NCBI RefSeq assembly: GCF_001583415.1
Contig: NZ_CP014475.1
Coordinates: 2,046,001 to 2,110,000 of the forward strand
DNA: 64,000 nucleotides
Origin: Mycolicibacterium phlei
Lineage (GTDB): Bacteria > Actinomycetota > Actinomycetes > Mycobacteriales > Mycobacteriaceae
Direction: 5' to 3'
The notes beneath the pieces are model-generated. The model was given only the letters and a program-made list of their open reading frames with translations. It made no database searches and was not told the origin of the DNA. Below, piece after piece: positions 8,369-16,184 of this stretch; the stretch's first letter is position 1, and each line of letters begins with the position of its first letter. Both the position numbers and the translations under genes were made by a program.

Positions 8369-9214
8369 CTATTGGATTCCGATCAAGGGTTGGTCGGTCC
8401 GGTATGCATCGTAGAACGCGGCTTCGAACTCCGTGGGTGGGATGTCGCCGAGGTAGCTGTGCAGGCGGCTGGTGTTGTGCCAGTGGACCCAACTGAGGGT
8501 GGCGAGTTCTACGTCCTCGACGGTCTTCCACGGTCCGCTTCGAGCCGGCCCGTAGATCAGCTCGGCCTTGTAGTAACCGTTGACTGTCTCCGCGAGAGCG
8601 TTATCGAAACTATCTCCAACGGTCCCAATTGACGGGACTGCGCCGATCTCAGCGAGCCGCTCGCCGTAGCGAATGGACGTGAATTGCGACCCGGCATCTG
8701 AGTGACATATCAAGTCCTGCAATGTAGTTCCGCGTGGCCAACGTGCCATCTCCAACGCGTCGAGAACCATCGAGGTCCGCATGTGCGAAGCCACCCGCCA
8801 CCCCACGATCATCCGCGAGTGTGCGTCAATGATGAAGCACACGTAGGCCACCCCGGCCCAGGTCGGCACGAATGTCAGGTCGGTCACCCAGAGCTGGTTC
8901 GGGGCAGCCGCGGCGAAGTTGCGGTGCACCAAGTCCGGGTGCCGCGCCGCGGCTGGGTCAGCTTTGGTGGTCCGCACCCGTTTGCCGCGCCGGACCCCCT
9001 CAATGCCTGCGGCCCGCATCAGCCGGGCCACCTGATCGCGACCGACGTCATGACCATCGCGACGAGCCGTTTTCCAGAGTTTGCGGGCCCCATAGACGCA
9101 GTAGTTGTCTTTCCAGAGCTGGCACAACGCCGGCCCGAGGACGGCGTCGCGCAGGGCCCGCGCCGATGGGACCCGGGCTTTGGCGTCGTAATAGGTGCTC
9201 AGGGCCACCTGCAA
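8369..9214 (-). CDS. IS3-family transposase OrfB (DDE integrase domain)
   Basis: This is the catalytic part of the transposase. The rve/DDE domain shows D112 (WVTDLTF), D173 (HSDAGSQFTS) and E209 (NALAETVNGYYKAE), with 35 residues between the last two, the IS3 spacing. The HTH_21-like region lies before it (YGARKLWKTARRDG). The open frame continues upstream of the TTG at 9214 to about 9290 with typical OrfB residues (VDFIDDNRGEFGVEPIC). The protein is therefore probably made as an OrfAB fusion by -1 frameshifting near the orfA stop (AAGAAATAG). It ends 31 bp from the left inverted repeat. Confidence 0.92.
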   Translation of the reverse strand: MQVALSTYYDAKARVPSARALRDAVLGPALCQLWKDNYCVYGARKLWKTARRDGHDVGRDQVARLMRAAGIEGVRRGKRVRTTKADPAAARHPDLVHRNFAAAAPNQLWVTDLTFVPTWAGVAYVCFIIDAHSRMIVGWRVASHMRTSMVLDALEMARWPRGTTLQDLICHSDAGSQFTSIRYGERLAEIGAVPSIGTVGDSFDNALAETVNGYYKAELIYGPARSGPWKTVEDVELATLSWVHWHNTSRLHSYLGDIPPTEFEAAFYDAYRTDQPLIGIQ

Positions 9215-9285
9215 GCCTGCGCTGCGCAGGACCGTGCAGATGGGCTCGACCCCGAACTCCCCGCGATTGTCGTCGATGAAATCGA

Positions 9286-9630
9286 CTATTTCTTGTGTTG
9301 GCGGTCGAGCTCCGCCCCGAAGAAACTTGCCGCTCGCTTCAGAATCTCGTTGGCACGCTTGAGTTCTCGGATCTCCTGTTCGAGTTCCTTCACCTTCTTC
9401 GACTCCGAGGTCGTCACCCCAGGAGCCAGGCCTTCGTCGATGTCGACCTGACGGACCCAGGTGCGCACCGATTCCACTCCGTAGCCGAGCTGGCGAGCGA
9501 CCCGCTGCACTGTGCCCTGCTCGGTGCCCAGCTCCGCGCGCAAGGTGCGGACCATCCGCACCGCGGCGGCCTTCTCCTCGGCACTGTATCGACGTGTCGT
9601 CGGCTTCCCGGGCGACTGTTCCTTCGGCAT
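9286..9630 (-). CDS. IS3-family transposase OrfA
   Basis: A 114-aa DNA-binding subunit. The helix-turn-helix is at about residues 15-60 (RRYSAEEKAAAVRMVRTL, VARQLGYGVESVRTWVRQ), followed by a leucine-zipper-like coiled coil (KVKELEQEIRELKRANEILK) that mediates OrfA/OrfAB multimerisation. It ends in HKK just where the -1 frame of orfB opens. OrfA binds the terminal repeats, and the fusion with OrfB performs strand transfer. Confidence 0.92.
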   Translation of the reverse strand: MPKEQSPGKPTTRRYSAEEKAAAVRMVRTLRAELGTEQGTVQRVARQLGYGVESVRTWVRQVDIDEGLAPGVTTSESKKVKELEQEIRELKRANEILKRAASFFGAELDRQHKK

Positions 9631-9725
9631 ACCTGCATCCTCGTTTCCAAGGTCAGGAGCCTCCGGGATTTCCAGGGCGTTTCACCAACCATGGCGCAGC
9701 GCCGGTCACCGTCAAGCAGCGGTTG

Positions 9726-12700
9726 TCATCGAACCCGGGCCGCCTCCGCGTACCCCGGCGCGAGCACCTCCATCTGTTCGATCACCAGTTTGATCGCTTC
9801 GGGTTGTTTGTCCGGCGGATACTTGTACTTCACGAGCAGCCGTTTGATCGACGATCGCAGCTTGGCCCGGACGTCGTCACGCACGGTCCAGTCGGTCTTG
9901 GTGTCCCGTTGCATGACCCCGACGAGCTCTCGGGCGATCTGCGCCAGCACATCTTCGCCCTGCAGCTCGCGGGCGGACTCATTCTGTGCGACGGCGTCGT
10001 AGAACGCCAGTTCGTCATGGGACAGCGGCGGGCTGAACTTGGCTCCGCGGTTGCCCTCTGCGGCAACCTCCTTGGCCATCTCGATCAACTCGGCGATCAC
10101 CTCCGCGGAGGTGAGCTGCTGATTGGTGTAACGGCGCATCAGGTCGGTGAGCCGCTCGGAGAAGGCCCGCTGCCGGACCACGTTGTTCTTGGTGACGCGC
10201 ACCGCCTCCTCGGTGATCACCGCGCGCAGCGCTTCGATCGCCAGGTGCGGATTGCTCGCGGCCGCCGCCTTGGCCTCGAACTCCGGGGTCAGGTCCGTCA
10301 GCGACGGCTTGGGCAGCCCGGCGGCGTCATAGATGTCGACGATGCCGTCGGAGGCCGTCGCCTCGTATACCAGTGACTCCAGCATCCGCCGGATCGACTC
10401 GGGAACCGGTTTTCCGGCGGCCTGACGTTCGTGGGCGTCGAACTTGGCCATCCATACCCGAACCTCCTCGTAGAACTTCGCGGTGGGGCGCAGTTCGTCG
10501 AGGGTTTGGCTGCCAGCGCACAGCGACCAGGCGCGCGACAGTTGATTGGCCAGGGTCCGGAACCGATCGCCGAGCGTCGCCTCACCCTCGGCGACCTGGT
10601 TGCCGGCAGTCGCCGGTGAGCGCAGATGGTTGGTCAAGCCCACCGCCGCTTTCACCCAGCCGTGGGGTTGGGCGACCTGGGCGCGCCAGTCGTACCCGGC
10701 GCACAGCGCATCCAGCTGGGCGATCAGGGTCTGCGTCAGCGCCACGGCCTCGTCGATGTTCTTGCCGACAGGTTTCTCGGTGCGGTCGGTGTGGGTGTAC
10801 TCGGCCAGCGCCTTGTTCAGGTTCTCGATCAGCGGGGCGTAGCTGACCAGCAGACCGTTGGGCTTCTCCCGGAAGGTTCGGTTGACGCGGGCCAGCGTCT
10901 GCATCAGCAGCGCCCCCTTGAGTGGGCGGTCCAGGTAGAGCGTGTGCAGCGGTGGTGCGTCGAATCCGGTCAGCAGCATGTCCTTGACCAGCACGATCTG
11001 CAGCTCGTCGTCGGGATCACGCAGCCGCTGCTGGATGGTTTTGTTCTGCGCATCACGGCGCACGTGTTTGGCCACCAGACCCTGGTCTTTGGCGCTGCCG
11101 GAGTAGACGACTTTGATGACGCCCCTGTCGACGGCGTCGTGATGCCATTCGGGTTTGAGTGTGATGATCTCTTCGTACAGCTCGGCGCAGATCTCGCGGG
11201 TGGCGCCGACGATGAACGCCTTGCCCGGGCAGGAGATGAACTTGCGCATCTCCGCCGACCGGGTCTCCCAATGTTCGACGATGTCGCGGGCCAGCGCCCC
11301 CAGCCGATCCGGTGCGCCGTAGACGGCGTTGATGACGGCCACCGACTTCTCGATCTGATCGCGTTCGACGTCGTCGAGGCCGGCGGTGAGTTCGTCGGCG
11401 GCCCTGTCGAGATCGCCCTCGGTGACGCCCTCGGCGAGGGTCACCTTGATCAGCCGGGGTTCGAAATACACCGGCACCGTGGCCTTGTCGTTGACAGCGC
11501 GGGTCAGGTCATAGACATCGATGTCCGGGCCGAACACATCGCGGGTGTCACGGTCGGCTTCGGAGATCGGGGTCCCGGTGAAGGCGATGAAGACCGCGTT
11601 GGGCAGCGCGTCGCGGATGTGCCGGGCGTAGCCGTCCAGATCGTCGTAGTGGCTGCGGTGGGCTTCGTCGACGACCACGATCACGTTGCGGCGGTCGGTC
11701 AGCAGCGGATGATCGGCGCCGGAGTCGCGTTCGGCCTTCGACAGCCCGAACTTCTGCAGCGTGGTGAAGTAGATGCCGCCGGTGGTGCGGTTGGACAGTT
11801 CGTCGCGTAGCTGCGCCCGAGTGGTCACCTTGATCGGGGACTCGGCCAGCAGTCGGGAGCGCTCGAAGGTGGCGTAGAGCTGGCCGTCGAGGTCCTTGCG
11901 GTCGGTGACGACGACGACGGTGGGGTTCTTTAGTTTGGGTTGTTGAGCCACCAGATGGGTGTAGAGCTCCATCTCCATGGACTTCCCCGAGCCCTGGGTG
12001 TGCCAGACGACGCCGGCCTTGCCGTTGCTCTCGGCGGCGGCGACCGTAGACCCGACGGCCTTGGTGACGGCGAAGTACTGGTGCGGCTTGGCGATCCGTT
12101 TGATCAGCCCCTCGGCACCGGCGTCGAAGGCGGTGAAGTTTCGCAGCAGTTGCAGGAACCGTTCGGGGTTGAACAGCCCGTCGATCAGGTACTCGAGTTC
12201 GGTGCCCAGGTGCACGTCGTCGACGGGTTCGCCGAAGGTGACCGGTCTGCCGTCGTCGTCGACGTTCCACGGGGCGAAGTGCTCGAGCGGGGTGAACGGG
12301 GTGCCGTAGCGTGCGGTGATGCCGTCGCTGATGACGTTGAGCACCGCGAACCGGAACGCCATCGGGAATTCCCGCAGATAGGTGGCGAACTGGGCGTGCG
12401 CGCCGGGCAGGTCTGCGTACTTCGAGCCAGCCTGTTTGAGTTCGAAGAACGCGACCGGCATGCCGTTGAGGTAGAGCACGATGTCGAAGCGGCGGTCGTG
12501 TTCGGCGTCGCGGACGGTCACCTGCTGCACGGCCAGCAGTTCGTTCTCGTCGGGCCGGTGGCTGATCAGCCGGATGGTCGGATTCTGTTCGATGCCATCG
12601 GAATCTACATAGCTGATACCCCGGTAGCCGTCCACCAGGTACTGGTGCAGACGGTAGTTCTCGGCGATGGGATCCTGGGACGACGGCTGCAGGATCGCCG

Positions 12701-12911
12701 CGCGGGCCTGTTCGAGGTATTCGCCGGGCACATGCGGGTTGAGTTGGCGCATCTTGGCCAGCATCCGGTCCGGCAGCGCCAGCTCGTCCCAGCTGGCGCG
12801 GCCGTTCTCGGTGCCCGGAGCAACCGCAGAACCGTTGAGCGGCAGCCACTCCTGCTGGGCCAGCGTCTCCAGGGCGATCGATTCCCATTCGGCTTCACTG
12901 AAGTCGGTCAT
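9726..12911 (-). CDS. hsdR: Type I restriction endonuclease subunit R (HsdR)
   Basis: A 1061-aa motor and nuclease subunit. The N-terminal PD-(D/E)XK nuclease shows D143 and E157-x-K159 (FDIVLYLNG, FFELKQ). SF2 helicase motifs follow: Walker A HTQGSGKS at 304-311, DEAHRSHYD, FTGTP, and a C-terminal RecA lobe with DMLLTGFDAP and ARVNRTFREK. The C-terminal helical region probably docks on HsdM. It translocates DNA using ATP and cleaves unmodified DNA far from the recognition site. Its ATG overlaps the stop of the DUF1016 gene by 4 nt, so it is the last gene of the RM operon. It is full length despite the IS element 41 bp downstream. Confidence 0.95.
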   Translation of the reverse strand: MTDFSEAEWESIALETLAQQEWLPLNGSAVAPGTENGRASWDELALPDRMLAKMRQLNPHVPGEYLEQARAAILQPSSQDPIAENYRLHQYLVDGYRGISYVDSDGIEQNPTIRLISHRPDENELLAVQQVTVRDAEHDRRFDIVLYLNGMPVAFFELKQAGSKYADLPGAHAQFATYLREFPMAFRFAVLNVISDGITARYGTPFTPLEHFAPWNVDDDGRPVTFGEPVDDVHLGTELEYLIDGLFNPERFLQLLRNFTAFDAGAEGLIKRIAKPHQYFAVTKAVGSTVAAAESNGKAGVVWHTQGSGKSMEMELYTHLVAQQPKLKNPTVVVVTDRKDLDGQLYATFERSRLLAESPIKVTTRAQLRDELSNRTTGGIYFTTLQKFGLSKAERDSGADHPLLTDRRNVIVVVDEAHRSHYDDLDGYARHIRDALPNAVFIAFTGTPISEADRDTRDVFGPDIDVYDLTRAVNDKATVPVYFEPRLIKVTLAEGVTEGDLDRAADELTAGLDDVERDQIEKSVAVINAVYGAPDRLGALARDIVEHWETRSAEMRKFISCPGKAFIVGATREICAELYEEIITLKPEWHHDAVDRGVIKVVYSGSAKDQGLVAKHVRRDAQNKTIQQRLRDPDDELQIVLVKDMLLTGFDAPPLHTLYLDRPLKGALLMQTLARVNRTFREKPNGLLVSYAPLIENLNKALAEYTHTDRTEKPVGKNIDEAVALTQTLIAQLDALCAGYDWRAQVAQPHGWVKAAVGLTNHLRSPATAGNQVAEGEATLGDRFRTLANQLSRAWSLCAGSQTLDELRPTAKFYEEVRVWMAKFDAHERQAAGKPVPESIRRMLESLVYEATASDGIVDIYDAAGLPKPSLTDLTPEFEAKAAAASNPHLAIEALRAVITEEAVRVTKNNVVRQRAFSERLTDLMRRYTNQQLTSAEVIAELIEMAKEVAAEGNRGAKFSPPLSHDELAFYDAVAQNESARELQGEDVLAQIARELVGVMQRDTKTDWTVRDDVRAKLRSSIKRLLVKYKYPPDKQPEAIKLVIEQMEVLAPGYAEAARVR

Positions 12912-13978
12912 TGCTCCCCCTCTGGTGGCCCGGGCGCGTGGGTGAGTTCGGCCTCAAGCTCGGCGATCGTCGGCAGGCTGGATTCGAGGTCTGCGGGCAG
13001 ACTTTCGGTGATGACGGTCTTCCACTCGGCGACGCCGATCGGGGCGGTGTAGCCGCGCAGCGCGTATTCGGCGACGACGTTGTTCTTCGTCTTGCACAAC
13101 AACAGACCGATGGTCGGGTTGTCGTCCGGGTGGCGCAGCAGGTCATCGGCGGCGGCCATGTAGGTGCCGAGTTGGCCGAGGTAGCTCGGGTCGAAGTCAC
13201 CGACCTTCAGTTCGATGACGACGAAACACCGCAGCCGCAGATGGTAGAAGAGCAGGTCGGTGTAAAAGTCGGCGTCGCCGATCTCCAGGTGCACCTGGCG
13301 GCCGACGAAGGCGAACCCTTGTCCGAGTTCGAGGAGGAATTTCTCGACATGGTCAGTCAGGGCGAGTTCGAGGTCACGCTCGCGGCGGATGTCGGCGGTA
13401 CCGACGAAGTCGAACAGGTATGGGTCGCGGGTGGCTTGTTGGGCGAGGTCGGAGTCCGCGGGTGGCAGGGTGCGGGCGAAGTTGGTGATGGCCTTGCCGG
13501 CCCGCTCGTGGAAGCGGCCCTCGATGTGGTGGACCAGGATGTCGCGGCTCCAGCCCTGCTCGATGGCCGTCTGTGCGTACCATTCGCGCAGGTCAGCGGT
13601 GTTCAGCTTGTCCAGCAGGGCGATGTTGTGCCGCCATGGCAATTGTGCAACGGTGCGTTGCACTATTTCGGGGTCCGGCCAGGCTGCGGCGAAGGCACGC
13701 ATGTACTTGAGGTTGCGCGCCGAGAAGCCCCTGGCGTCCGGGAAGCGCTCACGCAGGTCGGTGGACAACCGGTCGATGACGCGAGTTCCCCAGCCCTCGG
13801 CGTCCTGGCGAGCAAGGATCTCGCGGCCCACCGCCCAGTAGGTGAGCACGAGTTCGGTGTTGGCGGCGGCGACGGCGCGGCGGCGGCCAGCGTCGATGCA
13901 CTCGGCGACGGCAGTGAGGAACGTTGGGTACCAGTCGGGGACCGCAACACCGCTGCGGGCCGCATCATCTGTCGGCAT
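12908..13978 (-). CDS. DUF1016/YhcG-type PD-(D/E)XK nuclease family protein
   Basis: A 356-aa protein with the N-terminal DUF1016 helical domain (ELVLTYWAVGREIL, GFSARNLKYMRAFA, AQLPWRHNIALLDK). The C-terminal YhcG nuclease domain has the catalytic trio D241, E256 and K258 (DADFYTDLLFYH, FVVIELKVG) and the Q/Y motif YLGQLGTYM. Such proteins are often encoded inside or beside type I RM operons; their exact role is not established. Here it lies between the 5'-nucleotidase gene, which it overlaps by 14 nt, and hsdR, which it overlaps by 4 nt. It is clearly co-translated with the RM system. Confidence 0.88.
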   Translation of the reverse strand: MPTDDAARSGVAVPDWYPTFLTAVAECIDAGRRRAVAAANTELVLTYWAVGREILARQDAEGWGTRVIDRLSTDLRERFPDARGFSARNLKYMRAFAAAWPDPEIVQRTVAQLPWRHNIALLDKLNTADLREWYAQTAIEQGWSRDILVHHIEGRFHERAGKAITNFARTLPPADSDLAQQATRDPYLFDFVGTADIRRERDLELALTDHVEKFLLELGQGFAFVGRQVHLEIGDADFYTDLLFYHLRLRCFVVIELKVGDFDPSYLGQLGTYMAAADDLLRHPDDNPTIGLLLCKTKNNVVAEYALRGYTAPIGVAEWKTVITESLPADLESSLPTIAELEAELTHAPGPPEGEQ

Positions 13979-15005
13979 CTGTGGCCTCCGTGTGCGATGG
14001 TTCCTCGCCGCAGGAAGTCACTTCTGAGGCATTCGATGGTGGGAACGCGACATCGAGTGCTTCAGGGGCATCAGTCGAGTTACTCGTGTTCGCGACGCCG
14101 TACGGGATGTGCACACCAGCGATGTGATCAAGCGCAGGTTCTAGATGCTGCTGTTGATCCTCGAAGAAGATGTGTGGTCGAAGAACCATGAGTACCTTCG
14201 ACTTTTCGATGCCCCCGAGGAAGAAGGCATCGTTGACGTTCACCCCCCATTCGCGCATTGAGTGCACCGCACGCTCGTGGGATGGAGCGTCTCTGGCAGT
14301 GATCAGAGAGATGCGCAGCCGAGGTGAGTACGTTGGGTCGCTGGCCCTGCGCTCGTCTTCCAGAGATTGGATTCGGTTTAGGTCGGCGAGAAGTGGCTGC
14401 AGCAGGCCTGGTGCGAGCGGAATGTGACTGTGAGCGTCCTCATGGTCCTTGTACTTCTCAATCCCGTCTTCGCGGTACACGCGCTCCGCTTCATCGCTCG
14501 CCAACACTCCGTCAAAGTCGAAGGCGACCCGGAGCGACGGATCTGCATCGTCGTACGTCGCGGTCGAGGGGAGGACGTGCCCTGCTGGCAGGCCCCGCTT
14601 GATTGCAGCATCAACATCCTCACGGTTGGCTGTAAGGAAGAGCGACATCTCGAATGCGTCGATGTAGTCGTACGGCGCCCGTCCCTGAGTAAAGACCGAA
14701 CGAGTGATAGGCAACCCGTGTGCCCTCACCGACCGCATCGCACGCAATCCAGTCATCGGGTCGTTGCGCGACATGATGATGACTTCGACCAACGGGTTGC
14801 CAGGCCGCAAGTCATTGAGATTTAAAAGCCGCTGGATGAACGGAAAGGCAACTCCCGGTTCAAGTGTCGCCTCAATTCGCTCGTCCTGATAGATCCGGTA
14901 CTTCGCCTCACCGTGCTCGCGGAAATATGCGTCCGACTCAGCCAAGTCGAACAGAGCACTTGACGCGACACCCACAACCAACTTGTCATCCAGTCCGTAG
15001 GGCAT
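13965..15005 (-). CDS. 5'-nucleotidase family protein (cytosolic cN-I-like, HAD fold) embedded in RM operon
   Basis: A 346-aa protein resembling the 5'-nucleotidase family PF06189: VVGVASSALFDLAESDAYF and the EATLEPGVAFPFIQRLLNLN region at the N-terminus, and VEVIIMSRNDPMTGLRAM. The HAD nucleophile motif VAFDFDGVLASDEAE places the catalytic pair at D163 and D165, and a late acidic motif is HIFFEDQQQH. These enzymes dephosphorylate (deoxy)nucleoside monophosphates. The gene abuts hsdS with no gap and overlaps the DUF1016 gene. Its base composition is lower in GC than the flanking core genes. A role in nucleotide depletion, or in handling nucleotides released from cut DNA, is inference only. 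Confidence 0.82.
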   Translation of the reverse strand: MPYGLDDKLVVGVASSALFDLAESDAYFREHGEAKYRIYQDERIEATLEPGVAFPFIQRLLNLNDLRPGNPLVEVIIMSRNDPMTGLRAMRSVRAHGLPITRSVFTQGRAPYDYIDAFEMSLFLTANREDVDAAIKRGLPAGHVLPSTATYDDADPSLRVAFDFDGVLASDEAERVYREDGIEKYKDHEDAHSHIPLAPGLLQPLLADLNRIQSLEDERRASDPTYSPRLRISLITARDAPSHERAVHSMREWGVNVNDAFFLGGIEKSKVLMVLRPHIFFEDQQQHLEPALDHIAGVHIPYGVANTSNSTDAPEALDVAFPPSNASEVTSCGEEPSHTEATDADR

Positions 15006-16184
15006 CTAAGTCACTTCTCCGGCAGTGCGCCCTGCAGCGCTGATCGTAATTCTTCCGGACATCAGCAGGGGTAGCAGTTCATCGCGGGTTCTCCTGAGAG
15101 CACGGGTCTCGACCGCCGCGGCGTGTGCCCGTTGCCGAAGTGGCAGTGCTTCCTGCTCGAATTCGTTCCACGCTTCCTCGGAAAGTGCAGGGATCGGAGC
15201 GTCACGAAAGCGGTCTGCATTTACAGCAGGGTAGGCGCTTCCCTCAGCCACCGATTCCAGATAATGCGTGAACTCGCTCCTGCGAGTCGCCTCGTAGAGA
15301 CCTGCGATTCGCCCAGCGTGCGGTGTCAGAACAGCGAGCCCGGTTGAGGCGACAAGCGCGGGGTCGCTATCTAGAACAAGGGCGTGTGATCGCCGATTCG
15401 GGCGCACGGTGGACCAAACCGTGTCACCATACGCAAGCGCCCTACGTGCCCTACCCGGCGCAGACTCCCAGGTGATTGGTTCGGGAAACTCGTACTTACC
15501 CTGTGCTACTGCGGAAATATCCACGTATCGCAATACCCCTCCGGGCGAGGGCTTCACGACGGCGCGATTAACATCAGCGATCATGGCTAGCACAGCAGTG
15601 GGTGAATTGGCTGCGAGCCTTGCGAATACTGTTGCCAGATACTGATCCACAAGATCAACAAGTCGCTCATTCGCTGCGATCTTGTCGTCGAGTGCGCCGA
15701 GTACGTCAGCAATTGCACACTGTTCCTGAAGGTCTGGAACGAATACTGGCCACTCAGGCATCGAGGCGAGCGGGATCCGAGACACCGTAGCGCCATGGAT
15801 CGACCTCTCTGCAATCATCTCCTGAAATGCGGGCCCCAGATACAAATAGAGCAGGAATCTCGGGTCGAATCTCGATCGATCTGGCCGCAAGAGAGCCATT
15901 CGGCGACCTAGACACGCCTTGACCCCGGCCGGCATTAACGCGGCCTCACCTAATCGCGTCTCATAGGAGAAGAGTAAGTCACCTGCGGTCGGCGTGACCC
16001 GACGTGTCCACTTCTGAAAGTCTTCATCTGAGACGTGATCTGACTCCGAAAGGTCTAGTCGACCGTTTTTCAAGCTAGATATATTTAGAAAGTACGCCCC
16101 GCTGCTCCTTCGCGTTGGCGTCGCATGCGGGCCGTCAAAAATCGTCCCCAATTCCGCGACTGTTGCCTCCCTCCACTCACCCAC
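15006..16184 (-). CDS. hsdS: Type I RM specificity subunit HsdS
   Basis: A 392-aa protein with the two-half HsdS layout. The first target-recognition domain spans about residues 1-150 (VGEWREATVAELG start). A conserved helix follows (LQEQCAIADVLGALDDKI), then a second recognition domain from about residue 195, and a terminal helix ending RRTRDELLPLLMSG. The start is taken as GTG 16184, overlapping the hsdM stop by 8 nt; a longer start at 16247 would sit wholly inside hsdM. The gene is visibly AT-richer than its neighbours (for example around 16060-16100), as is common for exchanged hsdS genes. The recognised DNA sequence cannot be read from the protein. Confidence 0.92.
   Translation of the reverse strand: MGEWREATVAELGTIFDGPHATPTRRSSGAYFLNISSLKNGRLDLSESDHVSDEDFQKWTRRVTPTAGDLLFSYETRLGEAALMPAGVKACLGRRMALLRPDRSRFDPRFLLYLYLGPAFQEMIAERSIHGATVSRIPLASMPEWPVFVPDLQEQCAIADVLGALDDKIAANERLVDLVDQYLATVFARLAANSPTAVLAMIADVNRAVVKPSPGGVLRYVDISAVAQGKYEFPEPITWESAPGRARRALAYGDTVWSTVRPNRRSHALVLDSDPALVASTGLAVLTPHAGRIAGLYEATRRSEFTHYLESVAEGSAYPAVNADRFRDAPIPALSEEAWNEFEQEALPLRQRAHAAAVETRALRRTRDELLPLLMSGRITISAAGRTAGEVT

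Larger units (their letters stand above)
8338..9684 (-). mobile_element. IS3-family insertion sequence, 1347 bp
   Basis: The terminal inverted repeats are about 28 bp: the left end at 8338-8365 begins TGAAGCGCCCTGG, and the right end at 9657-9684, read inward, begins TGAAACGCCCTGG. They differ at a few positions and end in the TG...CA dinucleotides usual for IS3. A 3-bp direct repeat CCA borders both ends (8335-8337 and 9685-9687), consistent with target duplication. Inside are orfA and orfB, overlapping in the -1 frame. Both frames are intact, so the element may be functional. It sits 41 bp downstream of hsdR. Confidence 0.92.
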
